Assembly (NCBI GenBank): GCA_028386065.3
Contig: JAKUCV010002421.1
Location: forward strand, 42,458-106,457
Reading direction: 5' to 3'
DNA from: Turnera subulata
Lineage: Eukaryota > Streptophyta > Magnoliopsida > Malpighiales > Passifloraceae
DNA: 64,000 bases
Shown: piece by piece, positions 46,227 to 57,404 of the stretch
How positions within the stretch are numbered: position 1 is the first letter of the stretch
Layout of the letters: the number at the start of each line of letters is the position of its first letter
The notes under the pieces: model-generated
What the model was told of the DNA's origin: nothing
The model's database searches: none
The model's input: only the letters and a program-made list of their open reading frames with translations
Position numbers and translations under genes: made by a program

Positions 46227-47125
46227 TGTGTGTGTGTGTGTATATATATTTTAATATTGAAAATACAATGACGATGACTTTTGTTTTCAAATCAATGACA
46301 TAACTAATAAAAAAAGTTATAATAAAAAGAATTTTGTTCTTACTCTTGGATAATTATGTTTATCATTATAGCCAATTATCAGTTTGATGGAAAAAAAAAG
46401 AAATATATAACACCAATCTCTTTCCGTGTGAATTTTCTTTTGAACAATTTGAGTGTGACCGAAATTTTTTTTAAAAGAATATAATTAAGATTAGGTTACT
46501 CTAGGACAATTATTAAGATCAGGTTACTCTGGGATAATTATGTTTGTCATTATAGCCAATCAAACTACACCTACAATCCTCCACATGGCAATAAAGGAAG
46601 ACCCCAAAGCCTCCACATTGCAATAAAATAAGACCCCAAAAATCCTATGTGTCAAAACCTGGTGAGGGATACAGCTTTAAATATATATAATAGATTATAA
46701 ATAAAAATTTTTATACAAGAAAAAAATTAGAAGTAAGAGAATAATGTAGAAAATTATTATAAAATATAGAAAAATTAAAAAATTTATACAAAATTTAAAA
46801 TTATAAAGGATATTTTTTTTTTGAAAAAAGTAATAATTTATCTACCATCTTTTACTAGTAATATTATCAATTTTATTTAAAGATAAATTAACGTATCACC
46901 TATAATATATATAATACTGATAATTTAATTAAAAATAATTAAAATAGAAAAAAAACAAGTTTAAATACGCACGCACCATGAGTCTAGGAGCTAGTGTTAA
47001 CGGTGTTATAACGGAGTTACTAATTTGTTACTTTTAGAAAGTTAAATTACTAATTTGTTACAACAAAAATTTAAGTTGCCGAAGTGGTATTGAGCTAAAG
47101 TTAAGATTAGTGAATTGAAATTTTG
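45459..47125. mobile_element. Inverted-repeat DNA element of unknown family
   Basis: The ends CAAAATTTCAATTCACTAA and its complement at 47125 begin inverted repeats of about 150 bp, including a shared ACGGTGTTATAACGGAGTTA block (45570-45590 and 47000-47015). The interior is AT-rich with no transposase, a (TA)n/(TG)n microsatellite, and two direct copies of a 'GATAATTATGTTT' segment (46350 and 46535). I cannot find a clean target duplication, so the exact ends are provisional. It lies about 700 bp downstream of the FKBP20-2-type gene. Confidence 0.65.
46177..46250. repeat. (TA)n-(TG)n microsatellite
   Basis: A run of TA dinucleotides to 46222, then GCGTGTGTGTGTGTGTG, then TATATATAT. It lies inside the inverted-repeat element. 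Confidence 0.95.
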
Positions 47126-47834
47126 CCAAAATAACAGTAAAGAAAGCAATATGGGAGTTGGAACACTTCAAATGGACAACAGAAATTGTGTCCAATGTGA
47201 CCGAACTTCCGTACACCTTGAAAAAGATCAAAACTACATTTGCCAAGAGCAATGCTATTTCTTCTTTAAGACCTAAAAGAACAGAATCTGGAATTTAGCT
47301 TACAGCATACAGGTTCGTTCATCACAAACATTTGGAACCTGCATGCCAAGAGGCATGGGAGAGAAAGAAGAGTTAGATGTCCTTGTCAATCACGTAGAGG
47401 GTGGACTGACTACCAGTTTACTACTGGGTTCGGCATGCTGGTTGTTATGCAATAATGTTGATGTCCTGGAGCTCCCAAACAGTTGTCAGTGTAAAAAAAT
47501 AAAAGTATACAATTGGTCACAGCAAGTAAATGATGTTAAAATCCAATGTTTCAGCTCTGCTTTTATTAAAGAACAGAACCATGAAAACCAAAACTCGGTA
47601 TAATACATGGTTTATTGGGAATGTTGCATTTAACAACTCCCCGAGCCTCTAGCTTTTTCTGAACTAATTTCCAAGCCGTATGAATTGCAATGCCGACACA
47701 GTGGCTCCCTTGCTTGAATGCCACTCTGCTTCAGCATCTAGAGCAAAAAAGGACTCATCATGCATGGGAGTTAGATTAAAAGTATCACTTCAATGTCTTA
47801 GGATGCTTGAGGAATATGATTACCTTGAGACTGT
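47126..47834 (-). other. 3' untranslated and flanking region of the FKBP20-2-type gene
   Basis: No domain is visible in the short frames here. The stretch directly left of the stop codon (47620-47834) is the likely 3' untranslated region, ending near the AATAAA signal. 47126-47600 is probably flank. Confidence 0.5.
47611..47616 (-). terminator. Likely polyadenylation signal of the FKBP20-2-type gene
   Basis: The plus strand TTTATT reads AATAAA on the minus strand, about 220 bases after the stop codon. Plant signals are loose, so the real cleavage site could differ. Confidence 0.4.
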
Positions 47835-50800
47835 TCATACAATTTTGAGGAGCTCAATATCAAACAACAGAGTTTTGTCTATCAATCCTTGGTTTTTCAG
47901 GACAAAATCCAACGCCCGTTGGCCCTGTCAGATACCAAACTATATAAGCACCTTTGCTTCAGAAACCAAGAGAAAACTGTAAACTAACTACTACCAAAGT
48001 GGGTAGAGTATTACCGAAAATGTTGTTGGGCGTGGTCCACTCTTGTTGTAGTCATTCTCAGGATATCCCAACTCTGGTGGCACAATTATCCTGCATCACT
48101 GTGAATTAAACCGTGAAATTTGCTAAAGGTATGAAACCACATTCACTCACGAACCCTTAGTTCTATGTCTCATTAGTAATATTAATGCAGGAAGATTTGT
48201 ATTTAGTACTTAATTTTTTTTAAAAAAAAAAATTAGTCTCTGTATTTGATAAATCCAGATGCACCACCTTCTTACACCACCCAAAGACATGCCTGATACA
48301 GCTTCCTCAAAGGCAGGGATGACCTGAAAATTCAAGAACCCGGAAGCACCATTGAAATGTTAATTTTGTTATACATGCTCAACAAATGCACCTTCGCAGA
48401 AGTCATATTTTAAATTACAACAAAACAGCCCACTACCCAACATTTGGTAGTATTCTTATAATCCAAAAGGCACATTTGACCAACGTTAATGGTACTAGCA
48501 CATACGTGAGAGCCAATAGTCTTAGTATGCAACACCAATGATATCTTAGTTGGCGCTAGGGTCCTGCTAGTCTAGGGAGTTATTTTCCAACCTACAGATA
48601 ACCAATTCTTCTGACTTGTGAAATATATCCAATTCATTGTTGAAAGCATTACACTATAATATAGTGCCATTATTTTCATAATGTCAAGTCACGATTTCAA
48701 TCAGGAGAACATTATGGATATAATAAAGTTAAAGACAAAGCTGAAGCTGTAGACTGCAGCTTATTTGCATTGGTTTTGCCCCAGTAATCGACCCAAGCAG
48801 AGAGTCCCAAGTTTCAACAACCAGGACAAGCAGATAAAACTTTATCCTCTATGGTTTTTGCAAGCAAGATAACAGGAAAATGTCAATGCAGACCATGGTC
48901 AGCAATCACAAAAGAGGCCTCCTAAGTCTAACTGAAACTAGTTGTACATCTTTGAACCAAGGATTCCAATTCATTTCATCCAATCTGAACTTCAAGGAAA
49001 ATTTCGCATAATATTCCAGATGGGAAAGATCCTTACCTGCCTGGATCCTAGTTTAAACTTGAAGAAGTCCTTGTCATCTCCCTGCAAGTAAAGAAGCAGA
49101 GGGTTAAAGTTAATCAAGCACTTTGCAACATCAAGAATTGGCAAGAACAACTCCATACCTCAAAAGAACCACCTTTAGTCTTGTTTCGTGCTTCAAAAAT
49201 GCGACCATAATACCCTATAGTGTAGCCATCCCAGTCAACCTGAAAAACAATTTGATGAACCAGCTGCTTTGCCCTTAACACTAACAAAATAAAACAACTG
49301 AATTCAAAAACTAGCTCTTATCCTGTAATTTCATTATTCAAGAATGCCTTTTTAAAACTTACTGCAAGTAACATAGTGAATAGAAGGAATTTATCCAACC
49401 ATAGTATGTTGCAACTTAGTTTGAACATAGCCAGTGGACTTCCTAAAATCGTAGTAAAACTACATTTTAGGATATAGCAACATCACACGGGTACAGTGCA
49501 CTCTTCGCTTTCTTATTTTGAGCTCTTTCATTTGTCCAAACTATCAGCATTAAATTTAAATGAGGGAAACATGTGCTCTAATCACCATTTAGAAATGCTC
49601 ATGCTCCAATGAAAGCAAACAGACAGAATATTCCATCTCAGAGCAGGACAGATGAATCATTTGCGTTCTGCTTTGGTGAATTTAAAAGTTTTACATAGAA
49701 CAATAAATCCACCAGAAGGGAACACTTTTTTTTACCACAACTGTCTCCCCCATCTTAGGTGTGCGACCACTTCCTACTCGCAAGTCCTGCATTCATTTCA
49801 AATGTGAAGTGAAAACACCGAAGTGAAATATAACTGCTAGTGCAAGTATACATGAAAGAACATTTTAGAAACAGATACTATCCCAAAGGCGACCTTATAC
49901 TGAAGACCTGATTCTGTTTCAGTGTAGTCAGGATACCGCATTTTTGTCTTGCCGTAATCCTTCCCCCTGAGGGCTGGCACTGCATGTTCAAAAGTATGGA
50001 CAACTGTAAGTCCTAGAAGCCATTACAAGTCCCATTTTAGTGATACTCTCTGTCCAGGGAGTCTATTTCTGATGGGGAAGAAGACCAGGTGATACCAAGC
50101 ATTTTAGTATCCTTGTTGACACAGGAAAATTGGGAAGTATGATAATGAGAATGATCCTGACAGTCTAGACCAAAAAGCTGAAGGCAGGCCGCTATCAAAC
50201 ACTCTACACCAAATTGAGGACTTCCTATCTCCAAATCAATTCGAAATGTGCATGCAGGCGTGCGATTCCAATTGCATTAAAAGGAATGAATAAAAGTGAC
50301 AAATACAAATTTTAATTGAAACCAACTTTAACCTGAAGCCCAATTTGAACAAATCATAAGCATAGTACAAGGAAGGAAGAAAGAAAAGAATATATTACTG
50401 TCAGCAAATTCTGATGCGGCGGCAGCAATTTCATTATCATCATCAGAACCATTCCCCAAAGCCAGTCCAGCCAAGAATCCAACGGACAGCATCACAAGTT
50501 GTCTTCTCTCGATGCCTCCTCCCCTGCCAACCCCGTCAATTCTTCTCTCAACTACACAAGATTTGAGATTTATGAAAACAGAATAAAACCCATCAATATT
50601 TTATTGAAAACTATTACAACCATCAAAAGAAAAAGAAAGAAACCAATGAGCTTGTAAATCATTAGAATCTGTAAAAAGTACAAAAGGGTGAGGTATAGGG
50701 TTCGAGTAACCTTCATCCACTAGTATAAGAAAAGAAAAAAAAAAAAAGAAGAAAAGGAAAGAGTTATGAGTTAGTGACTGACCCGTTAGACAGGAGTTGG

Positions 50801-51035
50801 AGGAGGAGGAGGAGGAGGAGGATTCCGGTTGATGTAGAGGTAAGGATGAAGTTGGGCCGCGACATCTCTGTTAACACAAAGTGATGAGAATCTTTAATAT
50901 TTTGAAACACATACTGGGAGAAAAGAGGCGCCGCAGTAAGAGAGAAGATCCTACAATGGTAGTAGTAGTTGAGACTTTTCTGCTAGAAGTGCGTAACGGC
51001 TGCGGAAGAATTCCAGCAGCTGAAATCGACGCCAT
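47835..51035 (-). CDS. FKBP20-2: Thylakoid-lumen FKBP-type peptidyl-prolyl isomerase, FKBP20-2 type
   Basis: Ten exons join in frame: 51035-50955, 50867-50783, 50551-50399, 49979-49894, 49786-49736, 49239-49159, 49081-49037, 48323-48268, 48090-48015 and 47924-47835; 804 bases, 267 residues. All introns are GT-AG; the first donor (GTAGGA at 50954) is my choice among several and is the least certain. Residues 1-55 are Ser/Thr-rich, including eight serines in a row, as in a chloroplast transit peptide. ERRQLVMLSVGFLAG (70-84) is a twin-arginine signal for the thylakoid lumen. The FKBP fold follows from about 120, with SGLQYKDLRVGSG, VDWDGYTIGYYGRIFEAR, VIPAFEEAVSGM and a GYPENDYNKSGPRP loop. The Arabidopsis member assists photosystem II supercomplex accumulation and is a weak isomerase. 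The mature part here has no cysteine. Length is slightly above the usual 240 or so, owing to the transit peptide. Confidence 0.9.
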
Positions 51036-51263
51036 TGATTTCTCTTTTTTTGGGGGTTGATGTTAATGAGAGAGAGAGAGAGAGAGAGGGAGTGATGAGA
51101 CGCGGGAAGATAACGGCCTCAGCTTTACGATTAACTAACTGCCATGTAGACCTTATAATTCTAGTTACTTCTAGGTTGTAACTTATTAGGCCCACGGGGT
51201 CCATTAATTCAAAGTGTTCATAGTCCTTTCTTATCCGTATGTTTTAGCCCCTTTTTTCATGTA
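51036..51263 (-). promoter_or_regulatory. Leader and short promoter of the FKBP20-2-type gene
   Basis: A CT-rich leader element, (GA)n on the plus strand at 51067-51091, lies about 35-55 bases before the ATG. A TGGGCC site-II-type motif is at 51189-51194 (minus strand), common in promoters of nuclear genes for organelle proteins. No clear TATA box is seen. Only 228 bases separate the ATG from the copia LTR at 51264-51691. Confidence 0.5.
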
Positions 51264-51691
51264 TGTTGTTATAAAATTGAAGGTGAAAAGCACTTCATGG
51301 TAGTAATATTAATTTGATGGTAATAGTACACATTTATAATAATATATTTTTTATGGTAATTATAAATGAAGAAATAATATAATTATAATAATGATAAAGG
51401 GAGATTAAGGGAGGGTGCGTAAGGAGGGAGTGAATTTATGGTTGGATTGTGAGTGTGTGTGTATGGAAATGAAGGGGGTATTTATAGGTGAAAATGGGAA
51501 GATAAAAACAAATAAATTAGATTAGATTATAAGAATAGATGAAGACAAAGAAGGTAGATAGGTAGGTAGAAGAAAAACCATGTGAAAATTTGGTGTATGG
51601 TAAAGAATTTTACCAGGAATAAATTCGGGTATGGTAAAAATGAGTTTTACTGGATGGTAATAATGACATTCACCATAATTTATTTACAACA
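51264..51691 (-). repeat. 3' LTR of the second copia element
   Basis: 428 bp with matching ends TGTTGT...ACAACA. A minus-strand TATAAATA box lies at 51479-51486 (plus strand TATTTATA). The LTR promoter, if active, would point at the FKBP20-2-type gene. Borders rest on the inverted ends and the polypurine tract, since the partner LTR is not in the window. Confidence 0.7.
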
Positions 51692-52640
51692 CTCCCCATG
51701 AATGTCATTGTACTTCAGATAGAATACGTTTGGGAAGGACTGCCTCGTTAAGAACCTTACCAAGAAAAACCCAGTGGGATAAAAACTTGGCGAATGAAAA
51801 AAGAGTGCAGTGCGTATTCTACTCCCCTCATTTTGGCCTCCCGTGATGTCTCGAAGTCGCCGCATGCCAATCTTCTTTATTAACTTTTCAAAAATTGAAG
51901 TAGGCAGTGATTTCATAAATAAGTCTGCCAAATTATCACTTGAGCGAATCTGTTGAACACAAATATCACCATTCTTCTGAAGGTCATGAGTGAAAAAGAA
52001 CTTTGGTGATATATGCTTTGTCCGATCGCCTTTGATGTATCCTTCCTTCAATTGGGCAATGCAGACAACATTATCTTCATAAATGGCAGTTGGAGTATCT
52101 TTCCCACTATCCAATCCGCATGAATCTCGGATATGTTGCGTCAATGATCTTAGCCAAACACACCCTCGACTGGCTTCATGTATGGCTACAATTTCTGCAT
52201 TATTTGAAGAGATGGCAACGATAGTTTGTTTTGTGGATCGCCATGATATAGCAGTTCCTCCACAGGTAAACAAGTAGCCAGTTTGTGACCGAGCTTTATG
52301 TGGATCAGACAAATATCCTGCATCTGCATAACCAATTAGATCGGGTTTGGACCTGGATGAATAAAATAGTTTAATCCCATTCCAATGTCTGCGAGTTGGG
52401 GCAGAACTATATCTCGCTAATAAATTGACAGCAAAAGATATACCAGGTCTTGTATTAGTTGCAAGATACATTAAAGCTCCAATCGCGCTGAGATATGGTA
52501 CTTCTGGACCAAGAATTTCTTCATTACCTTCTCGAGGTCTAAAAATATCTTTCTCTTGATTAAGCGACCTCACAACCATCGGGGTACTTGTTGGATGCGC
52601 TTTGTCCATATAAAATCTTTTTAATACCTTCTCGGTATAA
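51680..52640 (-). pseudogene. Second copia element: end of reverse transcriptase and RNase H
   Basis: The frame holds the thumb region with PYLSAIGALMYLATNTRPG, then an apparent deletion before LIGYADAGYLSDPHKARSQT, the RNase H start. IAISSNNAEIVAIHEASRG and the AIYEDNVVCIAQLKEGYIKG blocks follow. It ends in the conserved tail FLTRQSFPNVFYLKYNDIHG close to or inside the LTR start. A frameshift near 52610-52650 separates it from the preceding reverse transcriptase frame. Confidence 0.85.
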
Positions 52641-53276
52641 TGTGTCTGATGGACAAAGATCCCATTTTTTTAAATGTGCAATTTGAAGACCGAGACAGAG
52701 TTTTGTCTCTCCAAGGTCTTTCATCTCAAATTCTTTCTTTAAACAATGCACGGCTTTGGAAACTTCTTCAGGAGTTCCAATAATATTTAAATCATCAACA
52801 TAAACAGCAATGATGTCATATTCATGCATGGACCTTTTAATAAAAACACATGGACATATGGAATCATTTTTGAAGCCTTCTTTTACCAAGTACTTACTGA
52901 GACGATTATACCACATACGTCCAGATTGCTTCAAGCCATATAATGATCTTCTCAATTTGATTGAGTATATATCCCGGGAATTAGCTGCTTCGGGCAACTT
53001 GAGTCCTTCAGGGACTCTCATGTATATATCATGGCTTATAGGTCCATAGAAATAGGCTGTAACAACATCCATTAGACGCATTTCTAATTTTTCATGTACT
53101 GTCAGACTAATTAGATATCGAAAAGTTATTGCATCCACCACAGGGGAGTATGTCTCCTCATAATCAATACCAGGTCGTTGGGTAAAACCTTGTGCGATAA
53201 GCCGTGCTTTATATCTCACTATTTCATTTTTCTCATTTCTTTTCCGCACAAATACCCATTTGTAACCGAACGGCAT
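52641..53276 (-). pseudogene. Second copia element: reverse transcriptase
   Basis: The frame opens with GYKWVFVRKRNEKNEIVRYK, then GIDYEETYSPVVDAITFRYL, RLMDVVTAYFYG and the catalytic box IAVYVDDLNIIG, intact. LGLQIAHLKK near the end marks the last RT block before the frameshift. The family is copia; the lineage is not certain. Confidence 0.88.
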
Positions 53277-53656
53277 TCATCGATTGATTTAGGCTCATGA
53301 TCCTCATTTCCTTCCATAATATTTAGCGCTACATTACATGCAAAAATTCCGTCGACGGTTATTTCACGTCGGCTCCATCTTGTTCCTGACATAATATAAT
53401 TGATTGAGATCTCATCATTTTGACTTATTTCAGGTACCTGAGTTACTTCTAGAATATTACAATTTATGTCAGGGACCTCTTCTGGAGGATTATCCTCTTC
53501 TTGAGGATTTTCAATTTGAACTTCTATGGGAAGTTTCATTACCTCGTTAGGGCCTTCTTGTATCTTTGCTCCTTTTCTCTGTCGAGGATTTTTATCTTTG
53601 GAACCGAGTGGTCTGCCACGCTTCTGACATGCTTTAGATTCATTTGCAATCTTTAA
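53219..53656 (-). pseudogene. Second copia element: linker between integrase and reverse transcriptase
   Basis: Acidic, proline- and asparagine-rich sequence (for instance IENPQEEDNPPEEVPD). The frame differs from both neighbours, which points to small indels. In intact copia polyproteins this region is a variable spacer. Confidence 0.6.
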
Positions 53657-54924
53657 TTATCCTTCGGGGACATCAATTCTAGCAGGAGCATTTGCAGCTG
53701 GTACATGAGATTTGGTCACTCTATTGATATCAGTAAAAGCGTCTGGCAATTGATTTGCTATATTTTGCAAATGAATTATCTTTTGAACTTCAAGTTCACA
53801 CTTTGTTCGAGGATCAAGGCTTGATAATGATATAGCATTCCATTTAATTTCTTTATCCAGCTGCTTATTTTCTCGCCCTAATGTTGGATAAACATTTTCA
53901 TCAAAATGACAGTCAACAAACCTTGCTGTAAATAAGTCTCCAGTTGTTGGTTCCAAATATTTTATAATTGATGGAGATTCATATCCAACATATATTCCCA
54001 ATCTTCTTTGAGGACCCATTTTAGTTTGCTGTGGTGGAGCAATTGGCACATATACTGCACAACCAAAGGTCCGAAGATAGGAGATATTAGGTTTGTGACC
54101 ATGAACCAATTGAATGGGGGAGAGCTTATGATAGCTTGTTGGCCTGATGCGTACAAGTGCTACTGCATGCAAAATAGCATGTCTCAAGCAGTAACGGGGA
54201 GTTTGCATCTCATCAACAATGGCATCGCAATCAACTGGAGGCGTTTAATCTACGATTCTGCTAGACTGTTTTGGGTATAAACATGAGCTACAGGATGTTC
54301 AACCACAATTCCAATTGACATACAATAGTCGTTAAACGCCTTAGAGGTGAATTCAGCAGCATTATCAAGACGTATAGTCTTAATTGCATGATCAGGGAAG
54401 TGCGCCCGCAATTTGATCAATTGTGATAACAAACGTGCAAATGCCAAATTGCATGAGGACAAAAGGCACACATGGGACCATCTAGTTGATGCATCAATTA
54501 AAACCATAAAATATCTAAATGGTCCACACGATGGATGTATAGGTCCACAAATATCTGCCTGAATTCTTTCTAAAAATGCTGGTGATTCAGAACCAACTTT
54601 ATCATATGAAGGCCGGATAATTAATTTTTTTTGTGAACAAGCAGCACATGAAAATTCATTAGATTGAAAAATCTTTTGGTTTTTCAATGGATGACCAAAT
54701 GAATTTTCAATAATTCTGCGCATCATTATTGGTCCGGGATGGCCTAATCGGTCATGCCAAATTTTTAACTCATTAGTCAGCTTCTGGCTGGGTATAATAA
54801 CTTTCAATGACTCGAATATTTGTGTAGTACAATCTAGAAGATAATACGGGTAATTTTTCCACAACTTGTTTGTTACCTGAAGTGGTAACTTTTGTAAGGT
54901 AGAGATATTCAACATCTCTTTCAT
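53657..54924 (-). pseudogene. Second copia element: GAG-pre-integrase and integrase
   Basis: Two overlapping sets of frames. The right one (54924-54250) has IWHDRLGHPGP, CAACSQKK, the integrase core with IQADICGPIHPSCGPFRY and MVLIDASTRWSHVCLLS, then TIRLDNAAEF. It stops after the segment with the last catalytic glutamate region. The left one (54208-53657) starts at LRHAILHAVALVRIRPTSYH and contains LRTFGCAVYVPIAPPQQTKM and GIYVGYESPSIIKYLEP. The break between them inactivates the integrase. Confidence 0.87.
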
Positions 54925-55255
54925 TCATTGTCTCAATATGATATCCATTTAAACGGATATCCTTAAAACTTAATAGGTTTCTTTGAGACTTTAAAGAGAA
55001 CAAAGCATTTTCAATGATTATCTTTGTTCCCTTTGGTAGTAAAATTTGAGCTCTTCCGGAGCCTTCAATTATTTTTGTACTACCAGAGATTGTACTAACA
55101 TATGCTTTTCCAAATTTTAAAGTAAGGAAATATTTTCGTTTATTAAATACGGAATGAGTAGTTGCACTGTCTGCTCGACAGATCTCCGAGTCATTATTCT
55201 TGGAACCATATAACTGAATATCCATATCTTCATAGAAGAAAATAAAAAAATGCAA
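54773..55255 (-). pseudogene. Second copia element: protease
   Basis: ICRADSATTHSVF marks the aspartic protease active site in the DSATT form used by this group. ILLPKGTKIIIENALFSLKS and NLLSFKDIRLNGYHIET follow. The frame overlaps the integrase frame at its end. The solo LTR at 55368 cuts it off from Gag. Confidence 0.85.
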
Positions 55256-55367
55256 AATAAAATAATACTGAAATTTATTCCAAATTAAAACATTAAGAAC
55301 ATTAATAGGAATAAACAGCAGATAAGAACATAAATGTAAAATACAAAGAGACTGGTAGTAGGTTTAA

Positions 55368-57333
55368 TGAAACGCCCGTGTCCCAATTAATTAAAATAAA
55401 ATAGAATTTAAATACAAAATGACCAAATTGCCCTTATCATTCCCGGGACACGACACAAATAAAATGATCATCATTTAATTACGCAGTATATCATACAATA
55501 AGTAATACAATTCGAGTACGCAGCGGAAGACAAATACATAAACAAATATGAATGTAATGCACCCTATGGATCCGACCTGAGGAGGAAAACACCGCCACCT
55601 GCTGATATGCACCACTGCTCAACGAACAGCTAACTTGTAAAAGGTCTGTGAGGGGGTGAGACCAACCACTGTCTCACCGCAAACAAATAAACCAATAATA
55701 TACAATTACAAATCAACTACAAGTACACCGGCATCAAACAACAACAAACACAATACACAGAGCAAGACATCATCAGACTATAAACCATCACTTGTCATTA
55801 CTTATATTGTTATCTTTGTTATTAGGTTTAAATATTTTAATAGGGCCCTCTACTGTGTGCGTCGAGCTCGGTCCCGTCTCATGAGACAACCAGGCATAAG
55901 CCCAAATAAACCAGGCACGAAGCCCAAACTTATCCATAGAGAGAGAGAGAGAGACAGAGAGAAAGAGGGAGGTAGAAAGGGGGAGGTAGAAAGAGGGAGG
56001 TAGAACCGGTCATAACAGACCCATATGCTAAACCGCATATACCATGCAAAACCGCATGAAATCCCGAGGGGCATTACTTCCCGCTCGAACCAACCGGTCA
56101 ACAGCCCCACAGTAGACTTTATTATAATTCGTTATTCTCATTTATGTTTTAAGAGTTGTGCCATAAGTTGTGATCAAACAGTGTTGTGTGGATTTAATAT
56201 CTTATTCTCAAGTCCGGGCCCCCAGCCCACAGTCCACCACACAATAAACAAATCTATATCTCATGTGTTTAACATAACCAAACAAGTCATGCTAGACAGG
56301 CACAATACATCACATGGGACAACAGGTCACATAATCAGACACACCACGTCATAGTTATCATCAACATAATACACTTTGCAAATAGCAACATCAACACAAC
56401 AGGCAAGCATGCATACAGCACTCAAGACTAAACAAATAATACCACTTTATATTCCAAGACAATTAACCGAGCGTTGTAGGCAGTAATGCATACAAAGGTT
56501 TATAAGTCCTCACCTGAAATCATCTAGAAGCTAGCACTCCATCTGGCTACTCCTCAAGTACATCCAGAACCTAAACATATAATCACATGTATCACTTATA
56601 CATTCATTTAAAAGACAAAGAGATTTACTTGATTATATAAATTTATCGACCACAATCCTCAACCCGACATGGAACATAAAACTCACTGGGGCTAGGCCTA
56701 CTATCTTAGAAAAACCAAAGATCCACCTAAGAACCAATTAATCAAGTTCAAGAAGACTTCAAGTGAATGAGTCACGAATGTATAGCGAAACCAATGCATC
56801 AAACCAAGGTTTAATAGTGTAAAATTCGATAATAAATCCACTAACCATGGTTAAGTCTTTAAAAGAAAATATTGCCTTACTTAATCAACAATCCTCGAAA
56901 ATAATTATAAGGCTGCTAGCATAGCATGTGCAAAAACGCAAAAGGTTTAATAGCCATGAACTAACGAATTCAAGGGACTCAACAACCCATGTAATAAAAA
57001 TCATTCAAAGAGGCCAGTATCCTATACTGTCCAAAATCCTTCCGTAGAAAACCAAGTTTCATGAGGAAAACCTCATGGTAAATCCATTCCCCTGAAATAA
57101 AACTTAAACCATAATCATGCATCGAAAACAAACCATATAGTTAAAATCCATTGCCAAAACGTGTCCATGTCCCCAACATGCGTATTTGGATAAAATAATA
57201 GTTTAAGAGAAAACGAATTCTTCTGAAATGAGCTAATGTAAAATTCGTATGCCTCTACGGAACTAATCTTCAAAGCACCAACATTTAATCCATATGTTCC
57301 ATTACCATCAAAGACTCACACATCATTCATGTA

Positions 57334-57404
<71 letters not shown>

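Noticed and set aside
47343..47603. 86-codon plus-strand frame downstream of the FKBP20-2-type gene
   Set aside because: No domain or splice signals, and it lies opposite the probable 3' flank. Not supported as a gene.
50868..50954. Intron starting at GTATGT closer to the acceptor as the first FKBP20-2 intron
   Set aside because: It would be only 47 bases long and leaves the wrong frame for exon 2. The donor at 50954 gives an 87-base intron and keeps the frame.
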